In this document: in pieces, positions 53,344 through 62,459 of the stretch
How the letters are laid out: every line of letters starts with the position of its first letter
Numbering within the stretch: position 1 is the first letter of the stretch
Assembly (NCBI GenBank): GCA_020628375.1
Contig: JAHDFD010000017.1
Location: 1-64,000 of the forward strand
Direction: 5' to 3'
Source of the DNA: Chitinophagales bacterium
Lineage (GTDB): Bacteria > Bacteroidota > Bacteroidia > Chitinophagales > UBA2359
Length of the DNA: 64,000 bases
Notes under the pieces: generated by a model
What the model was told of the DNA's origin: nothing
Database searches by the model: none
The model's input: the letters and a program-made list of their open reading frames with translations, nothing else
Position numbers and translations under genes: made by a program

Positions 53344-54825
53344 CTATTTCAATCTAAACAGGTCTTTCAACCCCATTTTATTATTATCGATAAGTTTATG
53401 TAGCCTGAACCATTGTTTGATTTTATGGCTATACTTAAAAATATTGAAGATAGTTGACGGATAAAATCGTCTTATCTTTTCAGATTTGTAAAAGGCATTA
53501 AATTTATCTTTATATTCAAACCTTTCAGGTACGAAGCCAAAATTACTAACATATAAACTGTATTTAAAAGTATTTTCCTGTGGCATTGGTGCTAAATTCT
53601 TTAGCTCTATTAGCTTTACTAATTCTTGAAATGATTTAGGAACATAAGCAAGGTCTTGATTCATATAAAATGATTTACCATACAAAATAGAAGGCGTACC
53701 CCAATAAGTGGCTTCAACTCCTGTGGTTGAACCAAAACTTACAGCTTTATCGCATTTTTCCATCAGATAATATGTGTCAACTTCAGAATTTGGTGGTATA
53801 ACGGTCAAATTCGGAAAAGACATTTTCTCAATCTCTCTTATTTGAATATTATCTACTTTCCCCAAATTTGGATGTACCCTTAAGTAAAAATGAATATTGG
53901 TATTGTTTACAAAATATCCCACCATTTTTTCAATAGCTTCATTTTGTGAATCGTACAGCTCGGTTTGCCATTCAACTATTGCTTTCATTTCATCTTCCGA
54001 AGAATTAAAAATGGCAATATTGATCTTCGATTCATCAAAATTTTGAGGAAGGGTTTGCTTTGTTTGTTTTCCTATGTATGATTTGTCATTTTTTTGTCTG
54101 CCATATTTTTTATCGTTGAACCATTGGTTCGCCAGTTTTATTCTTTCCGTTGTTTCAAAATTATCCCACAACTTATTCGCTTCTCTTTCCCAGGCTTTTA
54201 TACTGTGAGGCAGACTGTTTTCGTAGATGTTATATTTCCCCGCTCGGCTTCCGGCTTCAACGGTAGCATAGGGTATATTGTATTTTTTTACTAATTCTAT
54301 GACCGGATAAAACTCAGCAAAACGTCCGTTGAAAAGGTATATCTTATCGGGCTTGAATTCAGTAATCTGATGTTCAATATTACACATCACATTTACCGAT
54401 TTGCGTAGTTCAGTTTCAATTAATCCGCCATATTTTTCAGTATTTATTTCATAATCTCTTTTTAAAGAAATAATGGTTGAAGCTGTTCCTCGACCAATAT
54501 TTATACCTTTATAATTAAAGGTCATTAGTTCTTGAAGATGTGAGAAATTGGGTATTGTTAATTGGTTCGCTTTTTCGTGTTTTTTTAAATTAACAATGTT
54601 CTTTTTTTCTATGCCAACCAAATTAAAAAGCTTTTGTGTACGTGCCTGACAAATAGCGCAACCTATTACATGCCCTTTGGGGTTTAAATAACAATTAGCT
54701 AGCACTGCATCACAATTTAAAACGCGAATTTGATGTTTTTCGTTTTTGAGATTTTCTATTACTTCTGCTCCTAAACCAGCATGAAGCGGACTCATTCCTT
54801 CAGCAAAATAGTATAATATTTTCAT
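53344..54825 (-). CDS. GT-B-fold polysaccharide biosynthesis protein, candidate glycosyltransferase
   Basis: A 493-aa soluble protein. N-terminal HAGLGAEVIENLKNEKH and a Cys-rich stretch (NCDAVLANCYLNPKGHVIGCAIC), then YLFNGRFAEFYPVIELVKK. C-terminal FYLRVHPNLGKVDN, CDKAVSFGSTTGVEATYWG and PSILYGKSFYMN resemble capsule-type transferases (Kps/CDP-glycerol-like). It follows the sulfotransferase gene by 9 nt. Because no other candidate transferase for pseudaminic acid is in the operon except this and the next gene, it is a candidate CMP-pseudaminic acid transferase (inference). Confidence 0.55.
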   Translation of the reverse strand: MKILYYFAEGMSPLHAGLGAEVIENLKNEKHQIRVLNCDAVLANCYLNPKGHVIGCAICQARTQKLFNLVGIEKKNIVNLKKHEKANQLTIPNFSHLQELMTFNYKGINIGRGTASTIISLKRDYEINTEKYGGLIETELRKSVNVMCNIEHQITEFKPDKIYLFNGRFAEFYPVIELVKKYNIPYATVEAGSRAGKYNIYENSLPHSIKAWEREANKLWDNFETTERIKLANQWFNDKKYGRQKNDKSYIGKQTKQTLPQNFDESKINIAIFNSSEDEMKAIVEWQTELYDSQNEAIEKMVGYFVNNTNIHFYLRVHPNLGKVDNIQIREIEKMSFPNLTVIPPNSEVDTYYLMEKCDKAVSFGSTTGVEATYWGTPSILYGKSFYMNQDLAYVPKSFQELVKLIELKNLAPMPQENTFKYSLYVSNFGFVPERFEYKDKFNAFYKSEKIRRFYPSTIFNIFKYSHKIKQWFRLHKLIDNNKMGLKDLFRLK

Positions 54826-54834
54826 TGAAATTGG

Positions 54835-55605
54835 TTAAGGAAGTTTATTGTACAAGTCGCCCAATATGATTTCAAACGATTTCTTATACTCACTAGGCCA
54901 GCTATCGTAATCTTCGATTTTTTTAGTAGGTGTTTTTATTTCATCTTTTGTGTTTACTGCTTTTATTTTCTTGATCTTTAATTCAATTCCAATAAACTTT
55001 TCAAGTTCATCTATTTCACCTTTTATCAGATCTTCAAATTTCAGGTACATAAAATCGGTATTTTTAATACCTTCTAAAATGGTTTCGTGGTAATTTTTCA
55101 AATAATAACACATTCTATCAAAAGCGGGAAGATCTTTAGCACCTGATAGTTCAGAATTATATCTAATTCTATTACTATCTATAAAAATTTGAGGAAATAC
55201 TGTCTTATTGACATTTGAAGCAACAATACTTTTTAAATCACGATATAAAAATATAAATTTTGCATTTGGAAATACTTCTTTAATTAAGGGAGCTAAGGAA
55301 AACAATCTATTGCTAGATTCTAAAAAGACAGATTTTCGAGTTAATAGTAATATATTTTTTATCAATTGCTTATTTGAGCCATCCAAGAAATATCTTACCG
55401 CCAAAATATCAAGATCGGGTTCTTTTTCGTGGTAAACTTTGCTTATGTTGTTTGCTTTTAGCAATTCAACTAAATATTTTGAACCACAGCTGCCAGGATT
55501 CAGGCAAAAATATTTAACTTCTTCAGTGTTATTTAAAAGATTAATAATATCTCGAGGAAATATCTTTGCATAATTATATATTCTGTAAATACTTCTTGGA
55601 ATCAT
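54835..55605 (-). CDS. Sulfotransferase family protein
   Basis: A 256-aa enzyme: FCLNPGSCGSKYLVEL is the 5'-phosphosulfate loop that binds PAPS, and FIFLYRDLKSIVAS is the 3'-phosphate binding motif. It transfers sulfate to a hydroxyl or amine, here presumably on the glycan made by the operon. Cytoplasmic; no signal or membrane segment. It lies 7 nt after pseI. Confidence 0.78.
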   Translation of the reverse strand: MIPRSIYRIYNYAKIFPRDIINLLNNTEEVKYFCLNPGSCGSKYLVELLKANNISKVYHEKEPDLDILAVRYFLDGSNKQLIKNILLLTRKSVFLESSNRLFSLAPLIKEVFPNAKFIFLYRDLKSIVASNVNKTVFPQIFIDSNRIRYNSELSGAKDLPAFDRMCYYLKNYHETILEGIKNTDFMYLKFEDLIKGEIDELEKFIGIELKIKKIKAVNTKDEIKTPTKKIEDYDSWPSEYKKSFEIILGDLYNKLP

Positions 55606-55612
55606 ACTTCTC

Positions 55613-56656
55613 TTACAACTTCAATGGTGTTCCAAAATTTAAATCCATAGGTGCTTTCTTCCCTAATATGTTTTCGTAATACTTAGGGGGCATTCCATCG
55701 CCAGGGCGAATAATTTTTATATTTTCTGAGGTGAATTTTTCTCCTTTTTTTATGTCTTTTACAACATAGATAGAACGCTTGAACTGTCGGCTTACTTCTT
55801 CGGATTTTTGTGTATCAAGCTGTATGTTACCTAAAGCTAAAAAGGCTCTTTCGCTTTCTTCAACCAGTAGTTTTAGTTCGTGCGGTTCTAGCGAGAAGGC
55901 ACTATCTACACCACCATCTGCTCTTTTTAGGGTAAAGTGTTTTTCTATTACCCTTGCCCCCAATGCAACTGCTGCCACAGATGCGCCTATGCCCATTGTA
56001 TGATCTGATAAGCCAATGGTACAATTGGGGAATATTTGTTGTAAAACAGGAATAGTGTTTACATTGGTGTTTTCGGCACTTGCGGGGTAGGTACTAGTGC
56101 ACTTGAAAATAACAATATCTTTTGCTCCATTGGACTTTAAGTATTGAATCGACTCGTATAGTTCGGAGATTTTACTTGTTCCAGAAGAAATTAAAATTGG
56201 TTTGCCTGTTTGTGCTACTTTTTTAAGTAATGGGAAATGATTGCTTTCAAAGGAAGCTATTTTATACGCTGGAACATCTAGTGTTTCTAGGAAGTCAACG
56301 GCTGTTTCGTCGAAGGGTGAAGAAAAAGCTAAGATGCCTAATTCATTTGCATAATCAAAAACCTGTTTATGCCATTCCCAAGGGGTGTAGGCTTCTTGGT
56401 AAAGCTCATATAAGTTTTTACCATACCAAAGTGAATTTTTATCAGTAATATCAAATAAGCCCCCTCTATGATTAATTGTAATTGTATCGGCAGTATAAGT
56501 TTGTAATTTTAAGGCACTTGCTCCAGCTTGGGCGGCAGCCTTTACCAATGCGAATGCTCTATCAATTGATTGATTATGATTGCCTGACATTTCGGCAATA
56601 ATAAATGGTTTGTGGTTTTTGCCTATATCTATGTTTCCTATTTTAAATTCATTCAT
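55613..56656 (-). CDS. pseI: Pseudaminic acid synthase
   Basis: A 347-aa NeuB-family enzyme condensing phosphoenolpyruvate with 2,4-diacetamido-trideoxy-L-altrose to pseudaminic acid. It has IAEMSGNHNQSIDRAFALV, KLQTYTADT, SSGTSKISEL and LSDHTMGIGAS; the C-terminal SAF (antifreeze-like) domain includes RSIYVVKDIKKGE. The GNHN motif and TYTADT favour PseI over NeuB. Overlaps pseG-pseH by 4 nt. Confidence 0.93.
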   Translation of the reverse strand: MNEFKIGNIDIGKNHKPFIIAEMSGNHNQSIDRAFALVKAAAQAGASALKLQTYTADTITINHRGGLFDITDKNSLWYGKNLYELYQEAYTPWEWHKQVFDYANELGILAFSSPFDETAVDFLETLDVPAYKIASFESNHFPLLKKVAQTGKPILISSGTSKISELYESIQYLKSNGAKDIVIFKCTSTYPASAENTNVNTIPVLQQIFPNCTIGLSDHTMGIGASVAAVALGARVIEKHFTLKRADGGVDSAFSLEPHELKLLVEESERAFLALGNIQLDTQKSEEVSRQFKRSIYVVKDIKKGEKFTSENIKIIRPGDGMPPKYYENILGKKAPMDLNFGTPLKL

Positions 56657-58083
56657 TTTAAAACATATTTGAAAGCATTTTCATATAATTCTGCTTCTGT
56701 TTCGCTAAATCCAAGGTTTCTAAAAATTTTAGTTGAAGGTATATTTTGTTTTTTTACATATCCGATAATCGGTGTTTTCATGCCAAAATAGTCTTTAGCT
56801 TTTTTAATTCCTTCTTTTAAAATTATTTCACCTAATCCTTTTCCTCTATAATTTTTATCTATTGAATAGCCTATATATATTTTTTTATCTTTTAAGTCGA
56901 AACGAACTTGTCCTACCATATTACTGGCTACTTGTGCCAATAACATCAGTGTATTTTTATCTTCTATTTTTTGTTGAAACCAATTTTTGTGCGAGGCTAA
57001 GGGTATTGTAGTTGAATTAAAAGATTGTTTTCTTGTTTCGGTTTCATTTGTCCACTGGTAGTAAAGCATTATATCATTTGTAGTAGCTTTTCTTAGAGTA
57101 ACTAATAAATGATAAAACATTTTTATAAATCGTTTTTTTTGTTTTCCGTCTATTATTTTTATTTTTTCTTCATCAAATGGTTTTTCGATTAGTGTTGTTT
57201 GCTCATCAAATTTTAAGGCTAAGTTGTTTGCGATTAAATAATTGAAAATTCCTTTCTGATTATCAGCAATGGTTTTTAAATACAATTCACCACCTATACT
57301 TAAGTATTCGAAGGAAATAGTACTTGGCGGAGTAATGGCTTTCCCACATTTTTGCATACATTCGACCATTTGTACTGCACTTAAATTACTTAATATTTCA
57401 ATATTAGTTGAGGAGTGTACCACAAATTTTTCCAATTCACTGCGATACAAATAAGCACTACCTACAATAATATAATAATTATAATTTGGTTTTTGTGTTA
57501 TACAATGCTGAATTACTTTTAAGGTATCATTTTTTGGATCAGCACCACCTAAGCATATTAATACATTTTTATTATAGGTTTTATTTATACCATTTTTTAT
57601 GGCTTCTCTGAATGGCTTTCTTAAAAGTAAATAGGATAGTCCTAAATAAATTTGTGTATAGCTTTCTACAGAGTAATCTTCTTTTTTAACACCACCAGCA
57701 TGATTTATAATGGCATCTGCAACAAAATGATAGGCATAAATATCATCAATGCAAACTAATTTACGGGCTTTCGATTTTATTAATCTTTGATATTCAGTTA
57801 CGAAATGGTAGCCATCTAAAACTACTATTTCTTTATTGGTTAAATATTGTTTTGCTATATATTCAGCTTCTTCAATATCATTTTTAGTTTCGGGAAGTTC
57901 AATAATGGTTTCACAAATTTCTAATATTTGCTTTTTTAGTGTTGAGAGAGGATTTCTAACTATAAAATGACATTCAAAATCTTCACACAACATTTCTGCT
58001 AAGGCTAAAGAACGGATAATATGTCCTAAGCCCATTTTGGAATTGCCATCGGCTCTGAAGTATATTTTTTGTTTATTTTTCAA
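56653..58083 (-). CDS. pseG: PseG-PseH fusion: nucleotide sugar hydrolase plus N-acetyltransferase
   Basis: A 476-aa protein in two parts. Residues 1 to about 320 are PseG (UDP removal from 2,4-diacetamido sugar): RADGNSKMGLGHIIRSLALAEML with catalytic-type His21, CLGGADPKND. Residues about 325-476 are a GNAT acetyltransferase (VTLRKATTNDIMLYYQWTNE, then GYSIDKNYRGKGLGEIIL) as in PseH, which acetylates the 4-amino group before PseG. Fusing two successive enzymes fits the missing separate pseH gene. Start overlaps pseF stop by 11 nt. Confidence 0.9.
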   Translation of the reverse strand: MKNKQKIYFRADGNSKMGLGHIIRSLALAEMLCEDFECHFIVRNPLSTLKKQILEICETIIELPETKNDIEEAEYIAKQYLTNKEIVVLDGYHFVTEYQRLIKSKARKLVCIDDIYAYHFVADAIINHAGGVKKEDYSVESYTQIYLGLSYLLLRKPFREAIKNGINKTYNKNVLICLGGADPKNDTLKVIQHCITQKPNYNYYIIVGSAYLYRSELEKFVVHSSTNIEILSNLSAVQMVECMQKCGKAITPPSTISFEYLSIGGELYLKTIADNQKGIFNYLIANNLALKFDEQTTLIEKPFDEEKIKIIDGKQKKRFIKMFYHLLVTLRKATTNDIMLYYQWTNETETRKQSFNSTTIPLASHKNWFQQKIEDKNTLMLLAQVASNMVGQVRFDLKDKKIYIGYSIDKNYRGKGLGEIILKEGIKKAKDYFGMKTPIIGYVKKQNIPSTKIFRNLGFSETEAELYENAFKYVLK

Positions 58084-58768
58084 GCAGTAATTTATATTTT
58101 ATCTCAGCTAGATGCCAATCTTCCAAGGTGTCAATATCCTGAGCTTCTGTTTCTGAAATAACTACTACGCCTGTATTCTCTGTCCAGAGTTTTTTCTGTT
58201 CTAAAAGTCTTTTGCTTTTAAACCAATAAAATTGTCCAACATCGTGGTAAGCTGTTTCTAAATCTTGTGAACGGGAATTTATGTATTGTGGTTGAAACAT
58301 TGCCATCTTTTTTGTTTCTGTATTAACCTGTATAGCTCTTTGAATAGGAAAGCCAAATTTAACCACAGGAAAAACAGTATCAAAATTATTTTTTTCTAGC
58401 AAGTCGAAACCTTTTATTAAAATTTGAGATGTAAGAAAAGGGGCGGTTGGATATATACAACAAGCATATTCAGGTTTTATATTTAATTGCTCGTAATAAT
58501 TAAGTACTTCTAATAATACATCTACGGTTGATGCAAAGTCATCAGCATTTTTTTTACTGCGAAAAAAAGGAACTTTTGCTCCATAAGTTTTGGCAATCTT
58601 GGCAATTTCTTCACTATCGGTAGAAACCATTACTTCATCAAATAAATTTGATTTTAAAGCTGTTTCTATGCTGTAAGCAATAATGGGTTTTCCTAAGAAA
58701 TTCTTAATGTTTTTTTTAGGAATACGTTTACTACCTCCTCGGGCTGGTATAATTGCAATTTTAGACAT
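58073..58768 (-). CDS. pseF: Pseudaminic acid cytidylyltransferase
   Basis: A 231-aa nucleotidyltransferase that makes CMP-pseudaminic acid. N-terminal IIPARGGSKRIPKKNIK is the CTP-binding signature of CMP-sialic acid synthetase-like enzymes, followed by SIETALKSNLFDEVMVSTDSEE split here as two motifs: AYSIETALKSN and VMVSTDSEEIA. Length is normal for PseF. It overlaps pseC by 8 nt. Confidence 0.92.
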   Translation of the reverse strand: MSKIAIIPARGGSKRIPKKNIKNFLGKPIIAYSIETALKSNLFDEVMVSTDSEEIAKIAKTYGAKVPFFRSKKNADDFASTVDVLLEVLNYYEQLNIKPEYACCIYPTAPFLTSQILIKGFDLLEKNNFDTVFPVVKFGFPIQRAIQVNTETKKMAMFQPQYINSRSQDLETAYHDVGQFYWFKSKRLLEQKKLWTENTGVVVISETEAQDIDTLEDWHLAEIKYKLLLEK

Positions 58769-59918
58769 CGCTTATTTTTAACACTTGCTCAATCACAAAT
58801 TCTTGCTCTTCTTCAGTCAAAGTGGGATACATGGGTAAACTAATACATTTTTCATAATAGGCTTCTGCCGTAGGGAAATCGCCTTTTTTATAACCAAATT
58901 GTTTGTAATAAGGCATTAAATGCGTAGGAATGTAGTGAATTTGAGCATAAATCTTTTGAGTTCTCAAATAATCATATAACTCTTTACGGTTTTCTATCTG
59001 AATGACATACAAATGGTAAGCGTGCCCAACCTCATTTGGAGGAATAATGGTTTTTATTTTTGTTCCTTCAAAGGCTTTATCGTACTTTTTAGCAATTTTT
59101 CTTCTTATTTCTAATTTTTTTACTGCTCTATCTAACTGCGAACTTCCTAACGCACAAAGTATATCGGGAATACGATAATTATAACCTAGTATTTGCATTT
59201 CCATATACCAACCACCATGATTTTCTTGCAATTTTTTAGGGTCTTTAGTTATTCCGTGTGTTCTTAACGTTAATAGTTCATCATATAAATCTTTTCTATT
59301 GGTGGTAATCATACCTCCTTCACCACAAGCTATATGTTTTACTGGATGAAACGAAAAAATAGCTAAGTCAGCAAATTGACCATTTCCACAGTTTTGTTTT
59401 ACCCCTTTACTATCTGTAAAAAAACCTCCTGGTGCATGACAAGCATCTTCAATTATCCATAGTCCATATTCATCGGCTAATTGTCTGAATGCTTCTAAGT
59501 TAACGGGGTAGCCTGCAAAATCAACCGGAATTATTCCTTGATACGTTTCTTTTGGTGCGTTTTCTAAAAGCATTCGTACTTTTTCAATATCTAAAGTAAT
59601 AGTATTGGCAGCAATATCTGAAAAAACGACTTCACCACCACAGTAACGCACACAATTTGAAGAAGCTGCAAAGGTTATTGGTGGCGTTATTACTTTACTT
59701 GTTTCATTAACTCCCAAAGCCAAAGTGCATAAATGTAGTGCCGCAGTACCATTGGCTACAGCTACGGCATATTTAGCACCTATATATTTGGCAAATTTAT
59801 TTTCAAACTCTTTTACTTTTGGTCCTTGAGTTAAGTAATCTGCTTTTAAAATTTCAACCACAGCATCAATATCTGCTTGAGAAATATCTTGTCGTCCGTA
59901 TGGAATGGCTTTTGGCAT
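58761..59918 (-). CDS. pseC: UDP-4-amino-4,6-dideoxy-N-acetyl-beta-L-altrosamine transaminase
   Basis: A 385-aa PLP aminotransferase (DegT/DnrJ/EryC1 family), second step of the pathway using glutamate as donor. N-terminal PYGRQDISQADID, VANGTAALHL, PITFAASSN, and WIIEDACHAPGG; the PLP lysine is in FSFHPVKHIACGEGG. Length is normal. Only 2 nt separate it from pseB. Confidence 0.94.
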   Translation of the reverse strand: MPKAIPYGRQDISQADIDAVVEILKADYLTQGPKVKEFENKFAKYIGAKYAVAVANGTAALHLCTLALGVNETSKVITPPITFAASSNCVRYCGGEVVFSDIAANTITLDIEKVRMLLENAPKETYQGIIPVDFAGYPVNLEAFRQLADEYGLWIIEDACHAPGGFFTDSKGVKQNCGNGQFADLAIFSFHPVKHIACGEGGMITTNRKDLYDELLTLRTHGITKDPKKLQENHGGWYMEMQILGYNYRIPDILCALGSSQLDRAVKKLEIRRKIAKKYDKAFEGTKIKTIIPPNEVGHAYHLYVIQIENRKELYDYLRTQKIYAQIHYIPTHLMPYYKQFGYKKGDFPTAEAYYEKCISLPMYPTLTEEEQEFVIEQVLKISDV

Positions 59919-59920
59919 TT

Positions 59921-60946
59921 TTAATAATTTTCAGTAGAAAAAGAAGTATTTACATGTTCTTTTATATAACTTCTGAGTTCTTCGATACTTACCCATTCTG
60001 TATTTGTTCCCGAGTTGTAACTAAAGCCTTCGGGCACTTTTTTAGCATCAAATTCTTTTATGAATTTGTCTAAATTCCAGTTTGTAACGGTTGGTAAAAT
60101 AGTGTAATATTTCCCCAAATCGTAGGTGTTAAAAGAATCTGAAACCGTTATCATTTCTTCATGAACCTTTTCACCTGGTCTTATGCCTACTACTCTTTGC
60201 TCAGTATTTGGCGCAATGGCTTTGGCAACATCTGTTATTTTATAAGAAGGAATTTTAGGAACAAATAATTCGCCTCCCCAAGCTGTAAACAAAGCATGAA
60301 AAACCATATCAACACCGCTGTCTAATGTAATGTTGAATCGGGTCATGTCAGGGCTGGTAATAGGTAAAAAACCTTCTTTTCTTTTTTTTATAAAAAATGG
60401 AATAACCGAGCCATTCGATCCCATTACATTACCATAGCGAACCACCGAAAATCTGATTGGATTTGCACCTTTAATATTGTTGGCAGCAATAAAAAGTTTG
60501 TCGGAAGTGAGTTTTGTAGCTCCGTACAAATTAATGGGTGCACATGCTTTATCGGTAGATAGCGCCACTACTCTTTTTACCCCTGTTTGTAGGCAGGCAT
60601 GAATAACATTTTCAGCACCTCCTATATTTGTTTTTATACATTCAGAAGGGTTGTATTCAGCTAAATGTACGTGTTTCATTGCGGCGGCATGAATAACATA
60701 GTCTATGCCTTGCATTGCTCTGATAAGGCGCTCTTTGTCTCGTACATCACCAATAAAAAAACGAATAGCTGGGTATTTGTCAGATGCGTATTCTTGAGCC
60801 ATCTGAAATTGCTTTTGTTCATCACGTGAAAAGATTACTAACCGTTTTACATTTGGGAATTCAGTGAAAACCCTTTTTGTTAATGCTTTTCCTAATGAGC
60901 CAGTTCCTCCAGTAATTAATATTGCTTTATTATTTAAGTCGTTCAT
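59921..60946 (-). CDS. pseB: UDP-N-acetylglucosamine 4,6-dehydratase (inverting)
   Basis: A 341-aa NADP-binding SDR that starts pseudaminic acid synthesis. N-terminal ITGGTGSLGK (NAD(P) loop), DEQKQFQM, and the catalytic set Asp132, Lys133, Tyr141 (TDKACAPINLYGATK), at the same numbers as in the Helicobacter enzyme FlaA1/PseB. First gene of the operon (60946 to 52036, eight genes); a -7-like TAAATTTG lies at 60980-60987 on the minus strand. Confidence 0.95.
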   Translation of the reverse strand: MNDLNNKAILITGGTGSLGKALTKRVFTEFPNVKRLVIFSRDEQKQFQMAQEYASDKYPAIRFFIGDVRDKERLIRAMQGIDYVIHAAAMKHVHLAEYNPSECIKTNIGGAENVIHACLQTGVKRVVALSTDKACAPINLYGATKLTSDKLFIAANNIKGANPIRFSVVRYGNVMGSNGSVIPFFIKKRKEGFLPITSPDMTRFNITLDSGVDMVFHALFTAWGGELFVPKIPSYKITDVAKAIAPNTEQRVVGIRPGEKVHEEMITVSDSFNTYDLGKYYTILPTVTNWNLDKFIKEFDAKKVPEGFSYNSGTNTEWVSIEELRSYIKEHVNTSFSTENY

Positions 60947-61262
60947 TTAAGTTGTAAGTTATAGGGAGTTTCTTTTGTACAAATTTACTTCTTGTTAATC
61001 AAATAAATTTAATTTAAACCAAATTCTTATGACCATAAATTGTATTAACTATTGAATTAAGAAAACTGAAATATTAAGTACACCATGGAAAAGTTTTTGA
61101 ATTCATTTACTTATCCTTTATCTCAAAATAAGGTTGCAATACAACGAAATTAAGTACCAATAACTTTTCATTTAATTCTAATACAGGCTGTATTAAGTTA
61201 TCTGTTTTTCTTAATTTTATATCGCCTATCTTTGCTAAGGTCATTTTCAATTTGCTTTCATT
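60947..61262. promoter_or_regulatory. Divergent promoter region between pseB and a secreted-protein gene
   Basis: 316 bp without a gene. On the minus strand TAAATTTG (60980-60987) is a -7 candidate for the pse operon; on the plus strand TATCTTTG (61227-61234) is one for the next gene. No good -33 TTG at the expected distance was found for either. No repeat or riboswitch seen. Confidence 0.5.
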
Positions 61263-62354
61263 ATGAAATACTTATTTTCTTTAATTTTTGTGCTTATTGT
61301 TTCACATTTGAATGCCCAGGATGTCGCTCTTATGACTATTAAAGATGACGCTTTGTTTGGTGTTTCTAAAAATGATGCGACTTTAACATTACATTCGCCT
61401 ATAAATTATTATCAGGAATTAGAATTTGCTGGGCTCACTTATTCACCAGATGATAATGTCTTTTATACTAAGAAAAGAGGCTTTTATCCTCAACTTTATA
61501 CCATTGACTCTAATGGAACTATTGAATTGGTTGGTGATATAAGTTATGAAAATGAAACAGTTGTTCACTGCGAAGGTATTGCTTTGAATAGAAGTAATAA
61601 TAAATTGTACGGTGCTATTAATATTGGTACTGTTAATCAATATCAAACTAATTACCTTGCTGAAATAGATAAACAAACAGGTATTTGTACTATTGTTTCG
61701 CAATTAACAGGAACAAATGGTTCACCTGATATGGATGTAATGGTTTTTGGCGATAACAATATGCTATATTTTGTAGATGGTTTACCAAGTAGTTATGCTA
61801 ATGCAAGTAATTTTTATAGTTATGATACAGGAAATATATCCGATACATTTACTCCAGAGTTGATTTTTTCAACTGATTACTATCCTTTCAGAGATTTAGC
61901 TTTTTCTGATGGAAACTTATATATACCAAGTAATTATCCTGAATATGGAGGCGCTAAAGAATTATATAAGTTAAGTTTGAATTCACTTGAATTTGAATTG
62001 GTTGGGGATATTGAGGAATCCCAAAATACCTTAGGCTTCGAAGGGTTAACTGCTTATAATATACCAAATCCTGTTATAGGGGTTATTAGTGATCTGCCAA
62101 CGACTATTTCAATAACAGACGCTTTTGTATTCGATAACATAAGGTTTGTTCCAGTTAAAGGGATTAGAGAGATAAGAAGCTTAAATATATTTGATTTTTA
62201 TGGAAATAAGATTATAGAAACAGAAGAGCAACATCTGAATTGCATAGAAACTTCGATACTACAAAATCTTAGGAGAGGTATCTATATTTATAATTTAAAA
62301 GTAATAAATATGGAAGGTGAAGTTGACTTCTACAGAGGGAAGTTTATAAAATAG
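61263..62354 (+). CDS. Secreted protein with propeller-like body and shared C-terminal module
   Basis: A 363-aa protein with signal peptide 1-18 (ending LNAQ). The body (about 20-255) has WD-like strands such as GLTYSPDDNVFYTK, CEGIALNRSNNKLYGAI, and SDGNLYIPSNYPE, resembling a beta-propeller. The C-terminal 90-95 residues (VISDLPTTISITDAF, then GIREIRSLNIFDFYGNK, then LRRGIYIYNLKV) are nearly the same as in the next gene and look like a T9SS-type sorting domain without the YPNP motif. It is divergent from the pse operon. Confidence 0.75.
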   Translation: MKYLFSLIFVLIVSHLNAQDVALMTIKDDALFGVSKNDATLTLHSPINYYQELEFAGLTYSPDDNVFYTKKRGFYPQLYTIDSNGTIELVGDISYENETVVHCEGIALNRSNNKLYGAINIGTVNQYQTNYLAEIDKQTGICTIVSQLTGTNGSPDMDVMVFGDNNMLYFVDGLPSSYANASNFYSYDTGNISDTFTPELIFSTDYYPFRDLAFSDGNLYIPSNYPEYGGAKELYKLSLNSLEFELVGDIEESQNTLGFEGLTAYNIPNPVIGVISDLPTTISITDAFVFDNIRFVPVKGIREIRSLNIFDFYGNKIIETEEQHLNCIETSILQNLRRGIYIYNLKVINMEGEVDFYRGKFIK

Positions 62355-62459
62355 ACCGATAACAAATTCAAACTTACTTATAAACTTATATTAACTTTTT
62401 TGTTTCATATTTTACTTGATAAGATTACGACCACCATTATACAACCTAAATGCAAAACC

